Source of the DNA: Dyadobacter jiangsuensis
Lineage (GTDB): Bacteria > Bacteroidota > Bacteroidia > Cytophagales > Spirosomataceae
Assembly (NCBI RefSeq): GCF_003014695.1
Contig: NZ_PYAS01000002.1
Location: forward strand, 434,001-498,000
DNA length: 64,000 bases
Reading direction: 5' to 3'
Part shown: piece by piece, positions 52,419-60,913 of the stretch
Layout: each line of letters starts with the position of its first letter
Position numbering within the stretch: position 1 is the stretch's first letter
The notes under the pieces: generated by a model
What the model saw: the letters and a program-made list of their open reading frames with translations, nothing else
Databases searched by the model: none
Told to the model about the DNA's origin: nothing
Program-made: the position numbers and the translations under genes

Positions 52419-54821
52419 ATGAAACTCAGGACATTTATTTGCGGTTTGCTGGCGCTGGCATTTTACCATACTTCGTTCGCGCAGGACGACGCCATGCTCG
52501 CTTCCATTCGGCAGCGGTTCGGCCTCTATACCGAGCGGGCTGTGCAGGAAAAGCTGTTTGTGCATATCGACAGGCCGTTTTACCTCGTCGGGGAGACGAT
52601 GTGGTTCAAAGCCTACAACCTTAACGGTGCAACGCACCGGTTTCTCGACCTGAGTAAAGTAGCCTATCTGGAAGTGCTGGACAGTGAGAACAACGCCGTA
52701 TTCCAAACCAAGTTCGCCATGGTCGATGGCCGGGGCAATGGCTCGGCGCTCGTTCCTTCCACGCTTGTGAGCGGCAAATACAAGCTGCGGTGCTATACCA
52801 ACTGGATGAAGAATTTCTCCGCCGAAAGCTACTTCGAAACCTCGGTCGCCATTCTGAACCCGTTTGTCCGCTTCGATCCTGACAGGGCCTCGAAGGAAGA
52901 AACCCATTACGACGTGCAGTTTTTCCCGGAAGGGGGGCATTTGGTAAGCGGGATTGAAAGCAAAGTCGCATTTCGTGCAGTGGGCGTCGATGGGAAGGGT
53001 ATTAAATTTAAAGGTGCGATCCTCAATGAGCAGAATGAAACCGTCCGCGAATTTGAACCGGAACTGAACGGTATCGGCTACTTTAAGCTGAAACCCGAAG
53101 AAAATGCAGTTTATAAAGCGACCATTACCGATGGCAAGGGAAAACGTTTCGAATATCAATTTCCGAAAGTCGAGCCGCAGGGATATGTGATGGAGGTAAG
53201 AGACTCGACGTCGGCGCTGGTGAAAGTGACCGTAACCGGAAAGCTTGCAAGCGAGGATCCCGCGACCATATACCTGCTCGCGCACACGCGGCAGGCGAAT
53301 GCGGTGTTTGGCAAAAAAGGATTAGGCAAAGGCCCGGCGGTTTTTGTGCTCGAAAAAGCGAAGCTGGGGGAAGGTATTTCGCAGATTACGATCTTCAACG
53401 AAAAATTGAAACCGGTTTGCGAACGATTGTATTTCAAACGTCCTGAAAAGCAGTTGACCATCGATGCGCAGCTAGGCAAAAGCTTCATCGGGCGTGAGAA
53501 GGTGGCGATGAACATATCGGCTGCCGCAGGCCAGGCACTACCGGCTTGGAGCAATTTGTCGGTGGCGGTATACCTCGACGATTCGATTCAATATCAGCCA
53601 CAGCACGATATGCACAGCTATTTGTGGCTCACCGCCGATTTGAAAGGTGATATTGAAAACCCGGGCTATTATTTTCAGAATGTCAGCCAGGATACCGACA
53701 GGCAGCTCGATAACCTGATGCTCACCCACGGCTGGCGGAGGTTGAAATGGGACAAGGTGTTCGGAGGTCAGCTGGTTAGTTTCGAACATTTACCTGAATA
53801 CGACGGCCATTTCATCCACGCCCGCGTGCTGAACCGCGCCGATGGAAAGCCCGCGGTGAACAAAGACGCATACCTGGCTTCGCTCGACGTCCCTGCGCGC
53901 TTGTATGTGGACAGAAGCGATAACGAGGGTCGGGTGAAATTTGAGGTACGGCAGTTCACAGGTCCGAAGGAAATTACATTGCAAACCGACCTGGCTTACG
54001 ACTCGACCTATCGCGTCGAAGTGGCGACGCAGTTTTCCAAGCAGTTTTCAACGACCAGTGTCCCATCTTTTTTCTTTGACAAAACCCTGGAAAGCCAGTT
54101 GCTGACGCGGTCCGTGAATATGCAAACCGGCAATGCATTCCTTCCAAGGGTCTACACCGAGAAAAAGGCCGTACTGACCGACTCGCTGCCATTCTTCGGG
54201 GTGCCCGACGAGAAGTACTTCCTCGACGATTTCACCCGATTCCCGACCATGGAGGAAGTTTTGAGGGAATATGTAAAGGGCATCCTCGTCCGCAGACGGC
54301 AAAAGGAATTCCATTTGCGAATGATCGACAAGCTGCTTCCCAATACCTATTATACCACCGATCCGCTCATGCTCCTGGACGGTATCCCGGTTTTCGATGC
54401 CGACAAGATCATCGAAATGGATCCGTTGAAAGTGAAAAAAATCGAGCTCATCAGCTCCCGCTACTTCCTGGGGCCGATGACTTTTACAGGTATTGTCAGT
54501 TTCTCAACCTACCGCGGCGATCTGGGCGGGTTTGAGCTCGATCCGAAAGTACTGGTCATGCCGTATGAGGGCGTGCAGGCGCAAAGGGAGTTCTATGCAC
54601 CCAAGTACGACAGCAATAATGCCAACAGCCGTATCGCCGACTTCCGGAACCTCCTGCATTGGGCACCCAACGTCACGACGGGCAAAGACGGCAAAGCGAC
54701 GGTCGAGTTTTACACCTCCGACCAGACCGGTCGTTACAAGGTCGTGATCCAGGGCATTACCCCGGATGGCACGGCGGGTAGTAAAACCGTTTCTTTCGAC
54801 GTCAAGAAACGAAGCCTTTAA
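52419..54821 (+). CDS. Large exported protein with MG2-like domains, unknown function
   Basis: The 800-residue protein has a signal peptide (MKLRTFICGLLALAFYHTSFA). Near the N-terminus it has an alpha-2-macroglobulin MG2-like region (EKLFVHIDRPFYLVGETMWF, then AYLEVLDSENNAVFQ and SGKYKLRCYTNWMKNF). Further beta-sandwich domains follow. Around residues 645-705 there is a plug-like stretch (PLMLLDGIPVFDADKIIEMD, then GIVSFSTYRGDL). There is no bait region with a thioester. Such proteins are common beside TonB receptors in Bacteroidota. The gene overlaps the converging lrp gene by 4 bases. Confidence 0.87.
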   Translation: MKLRTFICGLLALAFYHTSFAQDDAMLASIRQRFGLYTERAVQEKLFVHIDRPFYLVGETMWFKAYNLNGATHRFLDLSKVAYLEVLDSENNAVFQTKFAMVDGRGNGSALVPSTLVSGKYKLRCYTNWMKNFSAESYFETSVAILNPFVRFDPDRASKEETHYDVQFFPEGGHLVSGIESKVAFRAVGVDGKGIKFKGAILNEQNETVREFEPELNGIGYFKLKPEENAVYKATITDGKGKRFEYQFPKVEPQGYVMEVRDSTSALVKVTVTGKLASEDPATIYLLAHTRQANAVFGKKGLGKGPAVFVLEKAKLGEGISQITIFNEKLKPVCERLYFKRPEKQLTIDAQLGKSFIGREKVAMNISAAAGQALPAWSNLSVAVYLDDSIQYQPQHDMHSYLWLTADLKGDIENPGYYFQNVSQDTDRQLDNLMLTHGWRRLKWDKVFGGQLVSFEHLPEYDGHFIHARVLNRADGKPAVNKDAYLASLDVPARLYVDRSDNEGRVKFEVRQFTGPKEITLQTDLAYDSTYRVEVATQFSKQFSTTSVPSFFFDKTLESQLLTRSVNMQTGNAFLPRVYTEKKAVLTDSLPFFGVPDEKYFLDDFTRFPTMEEVLREYVKGILVRRRQKEFHLRMIDKLLPNTYYTTDPLMLLDGIPVFDADKIIEMDPLKVKKIELISSRYFLGPMTFTGIVSFSTYRGDLGGFELDPKVLVMPYEGVQAQREFYAPKYDSNNANSRIADFRNLLHWAPNVTTGKDGKATVEFYTSDQTGRYKVVIQGITPDGTAGSKTVSFDVKKRSL

Positions 54822-55279
54822 ATGTAAAACTCCGAGGTGTGCTTGATCTCCTTCAACACGAAGGTGCTGTTGAGCACGCCTATGTTGTCGATCTTCGACA
54901 GCTTATATTTCACGAAGTCGTGGTACTCGTCGAGGCTGGCGACGTTGATTTTTAGCAGAAAATCAACCTGCCCGGCCATATGGTAGCATTCCTGCACCTC
55001 ATGGAGGTTTTGTATCTCCTGTTCGAACTTCTCGATAAATGCCTCATTGTGGTAGCGCATGGATACCTGGCAGATGGTCGTAACCTGTCTGTTAATGAGT
55101 TTTTTATCTAAAATTGCTACATATTGCTTGATGTAGCCCAGGCTCTCCAATCTCCTGATCCGCTCGTACACGGGCGAGACGGTGAGGTTAAGCATCGTCG
55201 CGATTTCCTTGGTCGTTTTTTTTGCATCTTTTTGAAGAATGCGGAGGATTTTGGTATCGATTTTGTCCAACTGTTCCAT
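54818..55279 (-). CDS. Lrp/AsnC-family transcriptional regulator
   Basis: The 153-residue regulator has an N-terminal helix-turn-helix (DTKILRILQKDAKKTTKEIA, then VSPVYERIRRLESLGYI) and a C-terminal RAM ligand-binding domain (MAGQVDFLLKINVASLDEY). It is divergent from the TDH-like dehydrogenase gene, and the spacer contains a palindrome matching the Lrp consensus. Control of threonine degradation in response to an amino acid is therefore likely. The 3' end overlaps the converging MG2-like gene by 4 bases. Confidence 0.94.
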   Translation of the reverse strand: MEQLDKIDTKILRILQKDAKKTTKEIATMLNLTVSPVYERIRRLESLGYIKQYVAILDKKLINRQVTTICQVSMRYHNEAFIEKFEQEIQNLHEVQECYHMAGQVDFLLKINVASLDEYHDFVKYKLSKIDNIGVLNSTFVLKEIKHTSEFYI

Positions 55280-55324
55280 GGGGCAATAATATTTACTGGT
55301 ACGGGTTTCGAATTGAATCTCAAA

Positions 55325-55339
55325 AAGTAAATTTTACTT
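55325..55339. promoter_or_regulatory. Probable Lrp-type operator
   Basis: AAGTAAATTTTACTT is a 15-base palindrome with 7-bp arms and one central base. It agrees with the E. coli Lrp consensus YAGHAWATTWTDCTR at 13 of 15 positions. It lies 45 bases upstream of the lrp start and 112 upstream of the dehydrogenase start. Confidence 0.65.
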
Positions 55340-55387
55340 CAAAAATCAAATAGTGTGGTAATGTTTCCTGAGAAACTGGCTGTTTGT

Positions 55388-55402
55388 TGAAAATAATTTT
55401 CA
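55388..55402. promoter_or_regulatory. Second AT-rich palindrome in the lrp-tdh spacer
   Basis: TGAAAATAATTTTCA has 6-bp arms around TAA. Its centre is 63 bases, or six helical turns, from the centre of the better Lrp site. It fits the consensus poorly but the spacing suggests a second regulator contact. Confidence 0.4.
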
Positions 55403-55451
55403 CAAATGGGAAATTGCAAGTGATTTATGCTTTACCCAAAAGTTGTTTTTT

Positions 55452-56402
55452 ATGAAAACGGACTGCGTTTTAGTAATAGGAGCAAACGGACAGATCGGAT
55501 CTGTCCTGGTGGAATATCTGAGGGAAATTTACGGATTGGGAAAAGTGGTGGCTACGGACATCCGCATGCCCGAATTCCCGACCGGTATCTTTGAGCAACT
55601 CGACGCGACCAATGCCGCCGAAATGGCTGCACTCGTGCGCAAATACGGCGTTACGCAAATCTATCACCTGGCCGCTATCCTTTCTGCAAAAGGCGAACAA
55701 GACCCGCTCCGAACGTGGCAGATTAATATGCAAACGTATTTCAATGTGCTCGAAGTAGCGCGTGAAAACGGGGTAAACAAAGTTTTCTACCCAAGTTCCA
55801 TAGCCGTTTTCGGTGACCGTGTGGATACGCTGGCTGAGCAATGGTCGTACCTTGACCCCGCAACCGTTTACGGGATCAGCAAGGCGGCAGGTGAGAACTG
55901 GTCCAACTACTATTTCAAACGTTACGGTGTAGACATCCGCTCGCTGCGTTACCCGGGCATTGTTGGCTATCAATCAATGCCGGGCGGCGGTACAACGGAT
56001 TACGCCGTCGATATTTATCACAAGGCAGTGAAAGGAGAGGCATTCGAATGCTTTCTGAAACCGGAAACTACGTTGCCGATGATCTACATCAGCGACGCCA
56101 TGGACGCGACTGTCCGCCTGATGGAAGCGCCTGCCGAAAAGATTTCGGTAAGAACGTCTTATAACCTTGCGGGAATGAGTTTTTCCCCGAAAGAAATAGC
56201 GGAAAGCATCCAAAAGATTATCCCCGGATTTGCAATCACTTACAAACCCGACTTCCGCCAGGCCATCGCAGACTCATGGCCGCAGGAAATCGACGACGCG
56301 CAAGCCCGGAAAGACTGGGGCTGGCGACCAAGCTACTCACTCGATAAGATGACGGAGGAGATGATCAGCGAGTTGCGGAAGAAGTATCATTTGGTTAGTT
56401 AA
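55452..56402 (+). CDS. L-threonine 3-dehydrogenase-like, short-chain (GalE-like) type
   Basis: The enzyme oxidises threonine to 2-amino-3-ketobutyrate, the substrate of the kbl product encoded next. The ATG at 55452 gives 316 residues; a TTG three codons earlier is not needed. Features are the NAD site VLVIGANGQIGS (7-18), S115/S116 in PSSIAVFG, the catalytic YGISK (Y140, K144), and the C-terminal segment KPDFRQAIADSWPQEIDDA, typical of this TDH type. Its position beside kbl and an Lrp regulator strongly supports the role. Kbl follows 125 bases downstream. Confidence 0.93.
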   Translation: MKTDCVLVIGANGQIGSVLVEYLREIYGLGKVVATDIRMPEFPTGIFEQLDATNAAEMAALVRKYGVTQIYHLAAILSAKGEQDPLRTWQINMQTYFNVLEVARENGVNKVFYPSSIAVFGDRVDTLAEQWSYLDPATVYGISKAAGENWSNYYFKRYGVDIRSLRYPGIVGYQSMPGGGTTDYAVDIYHKAVKGEAFECFLKPETTLPMIYISDAMDATVRLMEAPAEKISVRTSYNLAGMSFSPKEIAESIQKIIPGFAITYKPDFRQAIADSWPQEIDDAQARKDWGWRPSYSLDKMTEEMISELRKKYHLVS

Positions 56403-56405
56403 TGA

Positions 56406-56492
56406 GTCATCAAGTCAGGTGTTGTCATTTATTGTCAGGTATTGTCATGTATTGTAAATCATTGACAACACATGACTTTCTGACCTAATGAC
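56406..56492. repeat. GTCA decamer array upstream of kbl
   Basis: Forward decamers GTCAGGTGTT, GTCATTTATT, GTCAGGTATT and GTCATGTATT run from 56414 to 56453, preceded by GTCATCAA. They are followed by the same kind of unit in inverted form (ACACATGAC, TTTCTGAC, CTAATGAC). The whole is an imperfect inverted repeat of 8-13-base units. It lies between the dehydrogenase gene and kbl. Confidence 0.7.
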
Positions 56493-56527
56493 TTTTAATA
56501 GCGTTCAGTCATTCAACCACTACAATC

Positions 56528-57715
56528 ATGTACGGTAACATCCAAGAACAACTCGTTGGCGAACTGGAAGCGATCCGGTCGGCGGGTTTATATAAAAAAG
56601 AGCGCGTGATTACCACGCCGCAATCGGCACACATTGCTACTACCGATGGCGCCGATGTGCTCAACTTTTGTGCCAATAATTACCTGGGCCTTTCTTCACA
56701 TCCCGATGTGATCCAGGCCGGTATCGACGCCATTCATTCGCATGGTTTCGGTATGTCATCGGTGCGGTTTATCTGCGGTACGCAGGATATTCACAAGGAG
56801 CTCGAACGTAAAACGGCCGAATTTCTCGGTACGGAAGATTGCATTCTCTACGCCGCGGCATTCGATGCGAACGGCGGGATCTTCGAGCCATTGCTGAACG
56901 AGCAGGACGCCATTATCTCCGACGAACTGAACCACGCTTCGATCATAGACGGCGTAAGGTTATGCAAGGCCAAGCGTTTCCGCTACAAGCATAACGATAT
57001 GGCTGATCTCGAAAAGCAACTCCAGGATGCGCAAGGCAGCCGGCGCATTCTGGTCGTGACGGATGGTGTGTTCTCCATGGACGGTACCATCGCCCGCCTC
57101 GATCAAATATGCGACCTGGCCGAGCAATATCACGCCATGGTGATGATCGACGAATGCCATGCCACCGGCTTTATGGGTAAAACCGGCCGCGGCACGCACG
57201 AGTATCGTAATGTCATGGGCCGTATCGACATCATCACCGGTACTTACGGCAAGGCATTGGGCGGCGCATCGGGCGGCTTTACAGCTGCCAAGAAGGAGAT
57301 CGTGGAGATCCTCCGCCAGCGTTCACGTCCCTATTTGTTTTCAAATACATTGGCGCCATCCATTGTGGGAGCGTCCATTAAAGTACTCGACCTACTCACC
57401 TCGTCCACCGCATTGCGTGACAAGCTGGAACGGAATACCCAATACTTCCGCAAGGCCATGACCGAAGCTGGGTTTGACATCCTTCCCGGCGAGCACCCCA
57501 TCGTGCCGATCATGCTCTACGAGGCGAAACTGGCACAGGAGTTTGCCGCCAAACTGCTCGACGAAGGCATTTACGTGATCGGATTTTTCTATCCCGTGGT
57601 TCCGCAAGGCAAAGCGCGCATCCGCGTGCAGATTTCGGCCGGGCATGAGCAAGGCGATCTCGAAAAGGCGGTAGCGGCATTTACCAAAGTAGGAAAGGAA
57701 CTGGGTGTAATTTAG
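56528..57715 (+). CDS. kbl: Glycine C-acetyltransferase (2-amino-3-ketobutyrate CoA ligase)
   Basis: This pyridoxal-phosphate enzyme cleaves 2-amino-3-ketobutyrate with CoA to glycine and acetyl-CoA, the second step of threonine degradation. The 395-residue product has [29 protein letters not shown], the DDEL-type loop [26 protein letters not shown] and the PLP lysine K242 in [14 protein letters not shown]. It is normal in length and paired with the TDH-like gene. GTCA arrays lie on both sides. Confidence 0.97.
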   Translation: MYGNIQEQLVGELEAIRSAGLYKKERVITTPQSAHIATTDGADVLNFCANNYLGLSSHPDVIQAGIDAIHSHGFGMSSVRFICGTQDIHKELERKTAEFLGTEDCILYAAAFDANGGIFEPLLNEQDAIISDELNHASIIDGVRLCKAKRFRYKHNDMADLEKQLQDAQGSRRILVVTDGVFSMDGTIARLDQICDLAEQYHAMVMIDECHATGFMGKTGRGTHEYRNVMGRIDIITGTYGKALGGASGGFTAAKKEIVEILRQRSRPYLFSNTLAPSIVGASIKVLDLLTSSTALRDKLERNTQYFRKAMTEAGFDILPGEHPIVPIMLYEAKLAQEFAAKLLDEGIYVIGFFYPVVPQGKARIRVQISAGHEQGDLEKAVAAFTKVGKELGVI

Positions 57716-57815
57716 TCAAGTGTAGTCATTAAAGTCATGTGTTGTCAGGACTGGACAGACACAATACCTGACTAACTCTGACCACACATGACTACATCTG
57801 ACCATACTTGACCAC
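57715..57815. repeat. GTCA decamer array downstream of kbl
   Basis: Forward units GTCAAGTGTA, GTCATTAAA, GTCATGTGTT and GTCAGGACTG (57715-57753) are followed by inverted units ACCTGAC, TAACTCTGAC, CACACATGAC, TACATCTGAC and CATACTTGAC (to 57812). The two halves align as an imperfect inverted repeat. The first unit begins in the kbl stop codon. Confidence 0.7.
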
Positions 57816-57854
57816 AAAAAAAGCAACGTTTAACAACTAAGACCAAATAAGGCG

Positions 57855-57888
57855 AAGCCGATACTGGATTTCCGGTACCGGCTTTTTG
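57855..57888 (+). terminator. Terminator downstream of kbl
   Basis: AAGCCGATACTGG pairs with CCGGTACCGGCTT with two imperfect positions, followed by TTTGTTT. It lies between the decamer array and the converging transglutaminase gene. Confidence 0.8.
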
Positions 57889-57889
57889 T

Positions 57890-58690
57890 TTATTGTTCCC
57901 CTTCCAGCAGCTCGACCTCGACATGCAGCGATTGCAGCGTTGCATTGCCGTACTGGGTAACCATCGCCACATCTGCGGCGTCGCGGCCGTGGGCGATTTC
58001 GATGCGGTATCCTTCCGTTTTTTCCTGCACGGCATCGAAGGTGTACCATTCGCCGCCAATGAACACCTCAAACCAGGCGTGCAAATCCATATCCTTCAAT
58101 TTATCGAGGTAGCCGACAGTCATGCGGGTTGGGATGCAGAGGTTACGGCATAATGCAATGGCCAGGTGCGTGAAGTCGCGGCACACGCCTACGCGGGCGC
58201 GGGCGGTGTCGACTGCGGTGGTGGCGGCATTGGAAAATCCGTACTGATAGCGCACATTGTGGTGAATCCACGAGCGGATGGCTTCCACCTGCTCGTACCC
58301 CGGGGTGAGGTTGCCCGCTATTTCCAGGGCCAGCATATTGATTTCGTGTAAATCCGACTGACAATAGCGGCTCGGCAGGATATAATGCATGACCTCATCG
58401 GGCAGGTCCCCTACAAGCATATACGCAGGCGGCGGGTTCGGGATTGGCTTCGTGTCGCTCACCTGGGCTTGTACTTCGGTCGTGATTGTCACCCGGCCTA
58501 CGGGCAGGATTGTGCGCTGGCAGGGGTTGCCGTAGAGGTCGGTGTATTCCGAAAACGGCACGGGCGGCTCTATGTTAAAACCTTCCTGAATAATCGATTG
58601 GCCTTCCTGCCGGCGGGGGCGTAACATGGTCGTTACGGTGGTGGGGGCATACACGTCGTACGTGAATATGCTTCTGCCCTTCATTTTCAT
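57890..58690 (-). CDS. Transglutaminase-like protein
   Basis: The 266-residue protein has no signal peptide and carries a transglutaminase-like cysteine protease fold with the triad C170 (GVCRDFTHLA), H204 (MDLHAWFEVF) and D219 (WYTFDAV). An N-terminal beta domain (about residues 5-85) precedes it, the layout of many bacterial cytoplasmic members of the family. Peptidase or amide-transfer activity is possible; substrate unknown. It is divergent from the YceI gene across 183 bases. Confidence 0.9.
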   Translation of the reverse strand: MKMKGRSIFTYDVYAPTTVTTMLRPRRQEGQSIIQEGFNIEPPVPFSEYTDLYGNPCQRTILPVGRVTITTEVQAQVSDTKPIPNPPPAYMLVGDLPDEVMHYILPSRYCQSDLHEINMLALEIAGNLTPGYEQVEAIRSWIHHNVRYQYGFSNAATTAVDTARARVGVCRDFTHLAIALCRNLCIPTRMTVGYLDKLKDMDLHAWFEVFIGGEWYTFDAVQEKTEGYRIEIAHGRDAADVAMVTQYGNATLQSLHVEVELLEGEQ

Positions 58691-58873
58691 TTATGGGTCG
58701 AGTTAGTATTTGTACTAAATGTAATGATGCTTAGTTACTTAAAAATTACGTGCCATTTATTTTATTGTGAACACCCGCGTCAACCAGAATTAAATCGTTT
58801 TAATCGACGTTTGTACATCAGGAATGTTAATTTTAGAGCGAGTAGTATTTAGTGAAATTTAAATAATACACCT

Positions 58874-59407
58874 ATGGCAGTTACAAAATGGATCGTAGAC
58901 CCGGCGCATTCTGAAGTGCAGTTCAAAATCAAACACCTGGTCATTTCGACGATCACAGGTTCCTTCAACAACTTTGAAGGCGGGGCGACTTCGGACCTCA
59001 ATAATTTTGAAAACGCGGAAATTCACTTCTCACTCGATGTGAGCAGTATCGATACCAACGTGGAAATGCGCGATGCCCATTTGCGGTCCGCAGATTTCTT
59101 CGATGCCGATCAATTCCCGCACATTACTTTTCAATCCAACTATTTCCATAAAGTAAAGGGCGACAATTATAAGCTCTCCGGCCTTCTGACCCTGAAAGGA
59201 ATTACCAAGCCTATCGAGCTCGATGCCGAGTATGGCGGGGCGGAAAAGGACGGAGAGGGGAACGTACGCATTGGTTTCGAAGTGGAAGGCCGTTTGAGCC
59301 GTCAGGAATTCGGCCTGAACTACATGCAGCTGACCGACTCGGGCGGCTTAGTAATTGGTGAGGACGTGAAGCTGATAGCTAATATCCAGCTTGTAAAGCA
59401 AGGATAA
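58874..59407 (+). CDS. YceI-family protein
   Basis: YceI proteins are lipocalin-like barrels that bind isoprenoid lipids. The 177-residue protein has the typical opening WIVDPAHSEVQFKIKHLVIS, the FEGGATSDLNN segment, DADQFPHITFQSNYF and the closing LIANIQLVKQG. No signal peptide is seen, so it is probably cytoplasmic, unlike the secreted E. coli member. A terminator follows. Confidence 0.95.
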   Translation: MAVTKWIVDPAHSEVQFKIKHLVISTITGSFNNFEGGATSDLNNFENAEIHFSLDVSSIDTNVEMRDAHLRSADFFDADQFPHITFQSNYFHKVKGDNYKLSGLLTLKGITKPIELDAEYGGAEKDGEGNVRIGFEVEGRLSRQEFGLNYMQLTDSGGLVIGEDVKLIANIQLVKQG

Positions 59408-59438
59408 TCAGTGGTTTAACTATTTTCATAAACTTTTA

Positions 59439-59480
59439 ATACCCGGCATGGACCTGAAAACTGGTTTGCCGGGTATTTTT
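59439..59480 (+). terminator. Terminator after the YceI gene
   Basis: AATACCCGGCA (59439-59449) pairs with TGCCGGGTATT (59467-59477), followed by TTT. It precedes the ceramidase start by 56 bases. Confidence 0.85.
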
Positions 59481-59535
59481 GATTTCAATAGAAAAAGCGG
59501 GTTGCCGTCTTTTCCTCAAACCTAACTCGCAATCC

Positions 59536-60903
59536 ATGAAAGTGCTGCGCATTATATTCAAAGTCATCGGGATATTCCTCCTGTTGCTCGTACTCGCCAT
59601 TGCCACGATGATCACCACCATGGACGACACGCCGTACCAGGAAATGGCCTATTACAAGGAGTGGAAGAGCCTCATTGGCAGCGCGAAGGCCGTAGGCGGT
59701 CCCGCCGATACTGCGAGCGCTTCCGGCGCATTGCAAGCAGGCTGGGCGAAGGTCAATATCACACCGGCATCGCCAACGCCCACCGCAGGTTACGGCAATC
59801 GCCGCGGGCGCCCGTACACGGCCGTGCACGACTCCGTGTATGTACGCGCGATGGTGATCGACAACGGGCATACCAAGGCGGCGATCATCGCTGCCGACCT
59901 GCTGATCATCCCGCCGACGGTAATCGAGTCCTTTAAGGCAAAACTAAAACCGGGCGATATCCCGTTCGACCAGATCTATTTCGGCGCTACGCATAGCCAT
60001 AACAGTGTAGGCGGTTGGGGAACTGGCATTTCTTCCCTTTTCTTTTCGGGTAAATTCGATCCCGCCATTGTAGAGAACCTTGCCAATGCATTCCACAAAG
60101 CCATTACCGATGCGCAAAACAAAGTGGAGCCTGTGCAGCTGACCTACATGGAGTCGCTCGATTCGGTTGATATCCGCAACCGGCTGGTAGGCGAGGAGGG
60201 AGGTATCGATCCGGAGATCCGTTCGGCGGCATTCGTTACCAAAAGCGGGCAGAAGGCTATTCTGAGCTCTTTTGCAGCGCATTCCACAGTTTTGAATTCT
60301 AAAAACATCGTTCTGTCGCGCGACTACCCGGGCGCGCTCGTGGATTCGCTCGAAAAAGGGCGTTACAATTTTGCGATGTACATAGCTGGCGCGGTAGGCA
60401 GCATGGGACCGATCGAGCAGGGTACAGATGATTTCGATGAAGTGAAAAACCAGGCATTTGGTGTTCAGAATGCATTGTTGTCGCCTAATACTCTCAGAGA
60501 AGAATCGAAAGGTGCATTGATTGAAACCCTCACTTTACCGCTGCCGCTCCGCGATCCTTCGCCGAGGCTTACGATGAATATTGTGCTGCGCTCGTGGGCT
60601 TTCAAAAAGGCATTCGGCGAATATCCTGTGTTTGTGAAAGCATTGCGGGTCGGCAATATTCTCATGGTGGGGATGCCGTGCGACTTCTCCGGCGAATTGA
60701 CTGCCCCGCTGGACGCTTATGCCAAATCCAAGGGTCTGAACCTGATGGTTACCAGCTTCAACGGCGGCTATATCGGCTACATTACCCACGACAAGTACTT
60801 CAACCGCGATTTGTACGAGACCAAAACCATGAGCTGGTATGGGCCGTACAATGGTGCTTATTTGCAGGAAGTGATCAAAGATATTATTGATAAGTTAACC
60901 TAA
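59536..60903 (+). CDS. Neutral ceramidase-like (alkaline non-lysosomal) protein
   Basis: The ATG at 59536 gives 455 residues with a membrane anchor or signal (VIGIFLLLLVLAIATM). The ceramidase N-terminal domain covers most of the protein: AGWAKVNITPASPTPTAGYG, then VYVRAMVIDNGHTKAAIIA, FGATHSHNSVGGWG (metal-binding histidines) and SSFAAHSTVLN. The closing block NLMVTSFNGGYIGYITHDKY is also typical. Members hydrolyse ceramides or related amides; many Bacteroidota make sphingolipids, so this activity is plausible but unproven. It is followed by two short-spaced genes. Confidence 0.9.
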   Translation: MKVLRIIFKVIGIFLLLLVLAIATMITTMDDTPYQEMAYYKEWKSLIGSAKAVGGPADTASASGALQAGWAKVNITPASPTPTAGYGNRRGRPYTAVHDSVYVRAMVIDNGHTKAAIIAADLLIIPPTVIESFKAKLKPGDIPFDQIYFGATHSHNSVGGWGTGISSLFFSGKFDPAIVENLANAFHKAITDAQNKVEPVQLTYMESLDSVDIRNRLVGEEGGIDPEIRSAAFVTKSGQKAILSSFAAHSTVLNSKNIVLSRDYPGALVDSLEKGRYNFAMYIAGAVGSMGPIEQGTDDFDEVKNQAFGVQNALLSPNTLREESKGALIETLTLPLPLRDPSPRLTMNIVLRSWAFKKAFGEYPVFVKALRVGNILMVGMPCDFSGELTAPLDAYAKSKGLNLMVTSFNGGYIGYITHDKYFNRDLYETKTMSWYGPYNGAYLQEVIKDIIDKLT

Positions 60904-60913
60904 ACCGTAACGA

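Noticed and set aside
56406..57815. CRISPR array
   Set aside because: Units are 10 bases with no spacers, and the second half is inverted; no cas gene is present.
57772..58071. Minus-strand frame of 99 codons overlapping the transglutaminase gene end
   Set aside because: It covers a terminator and the decamer array and is out of frame with the clear transglutaminase motifs.
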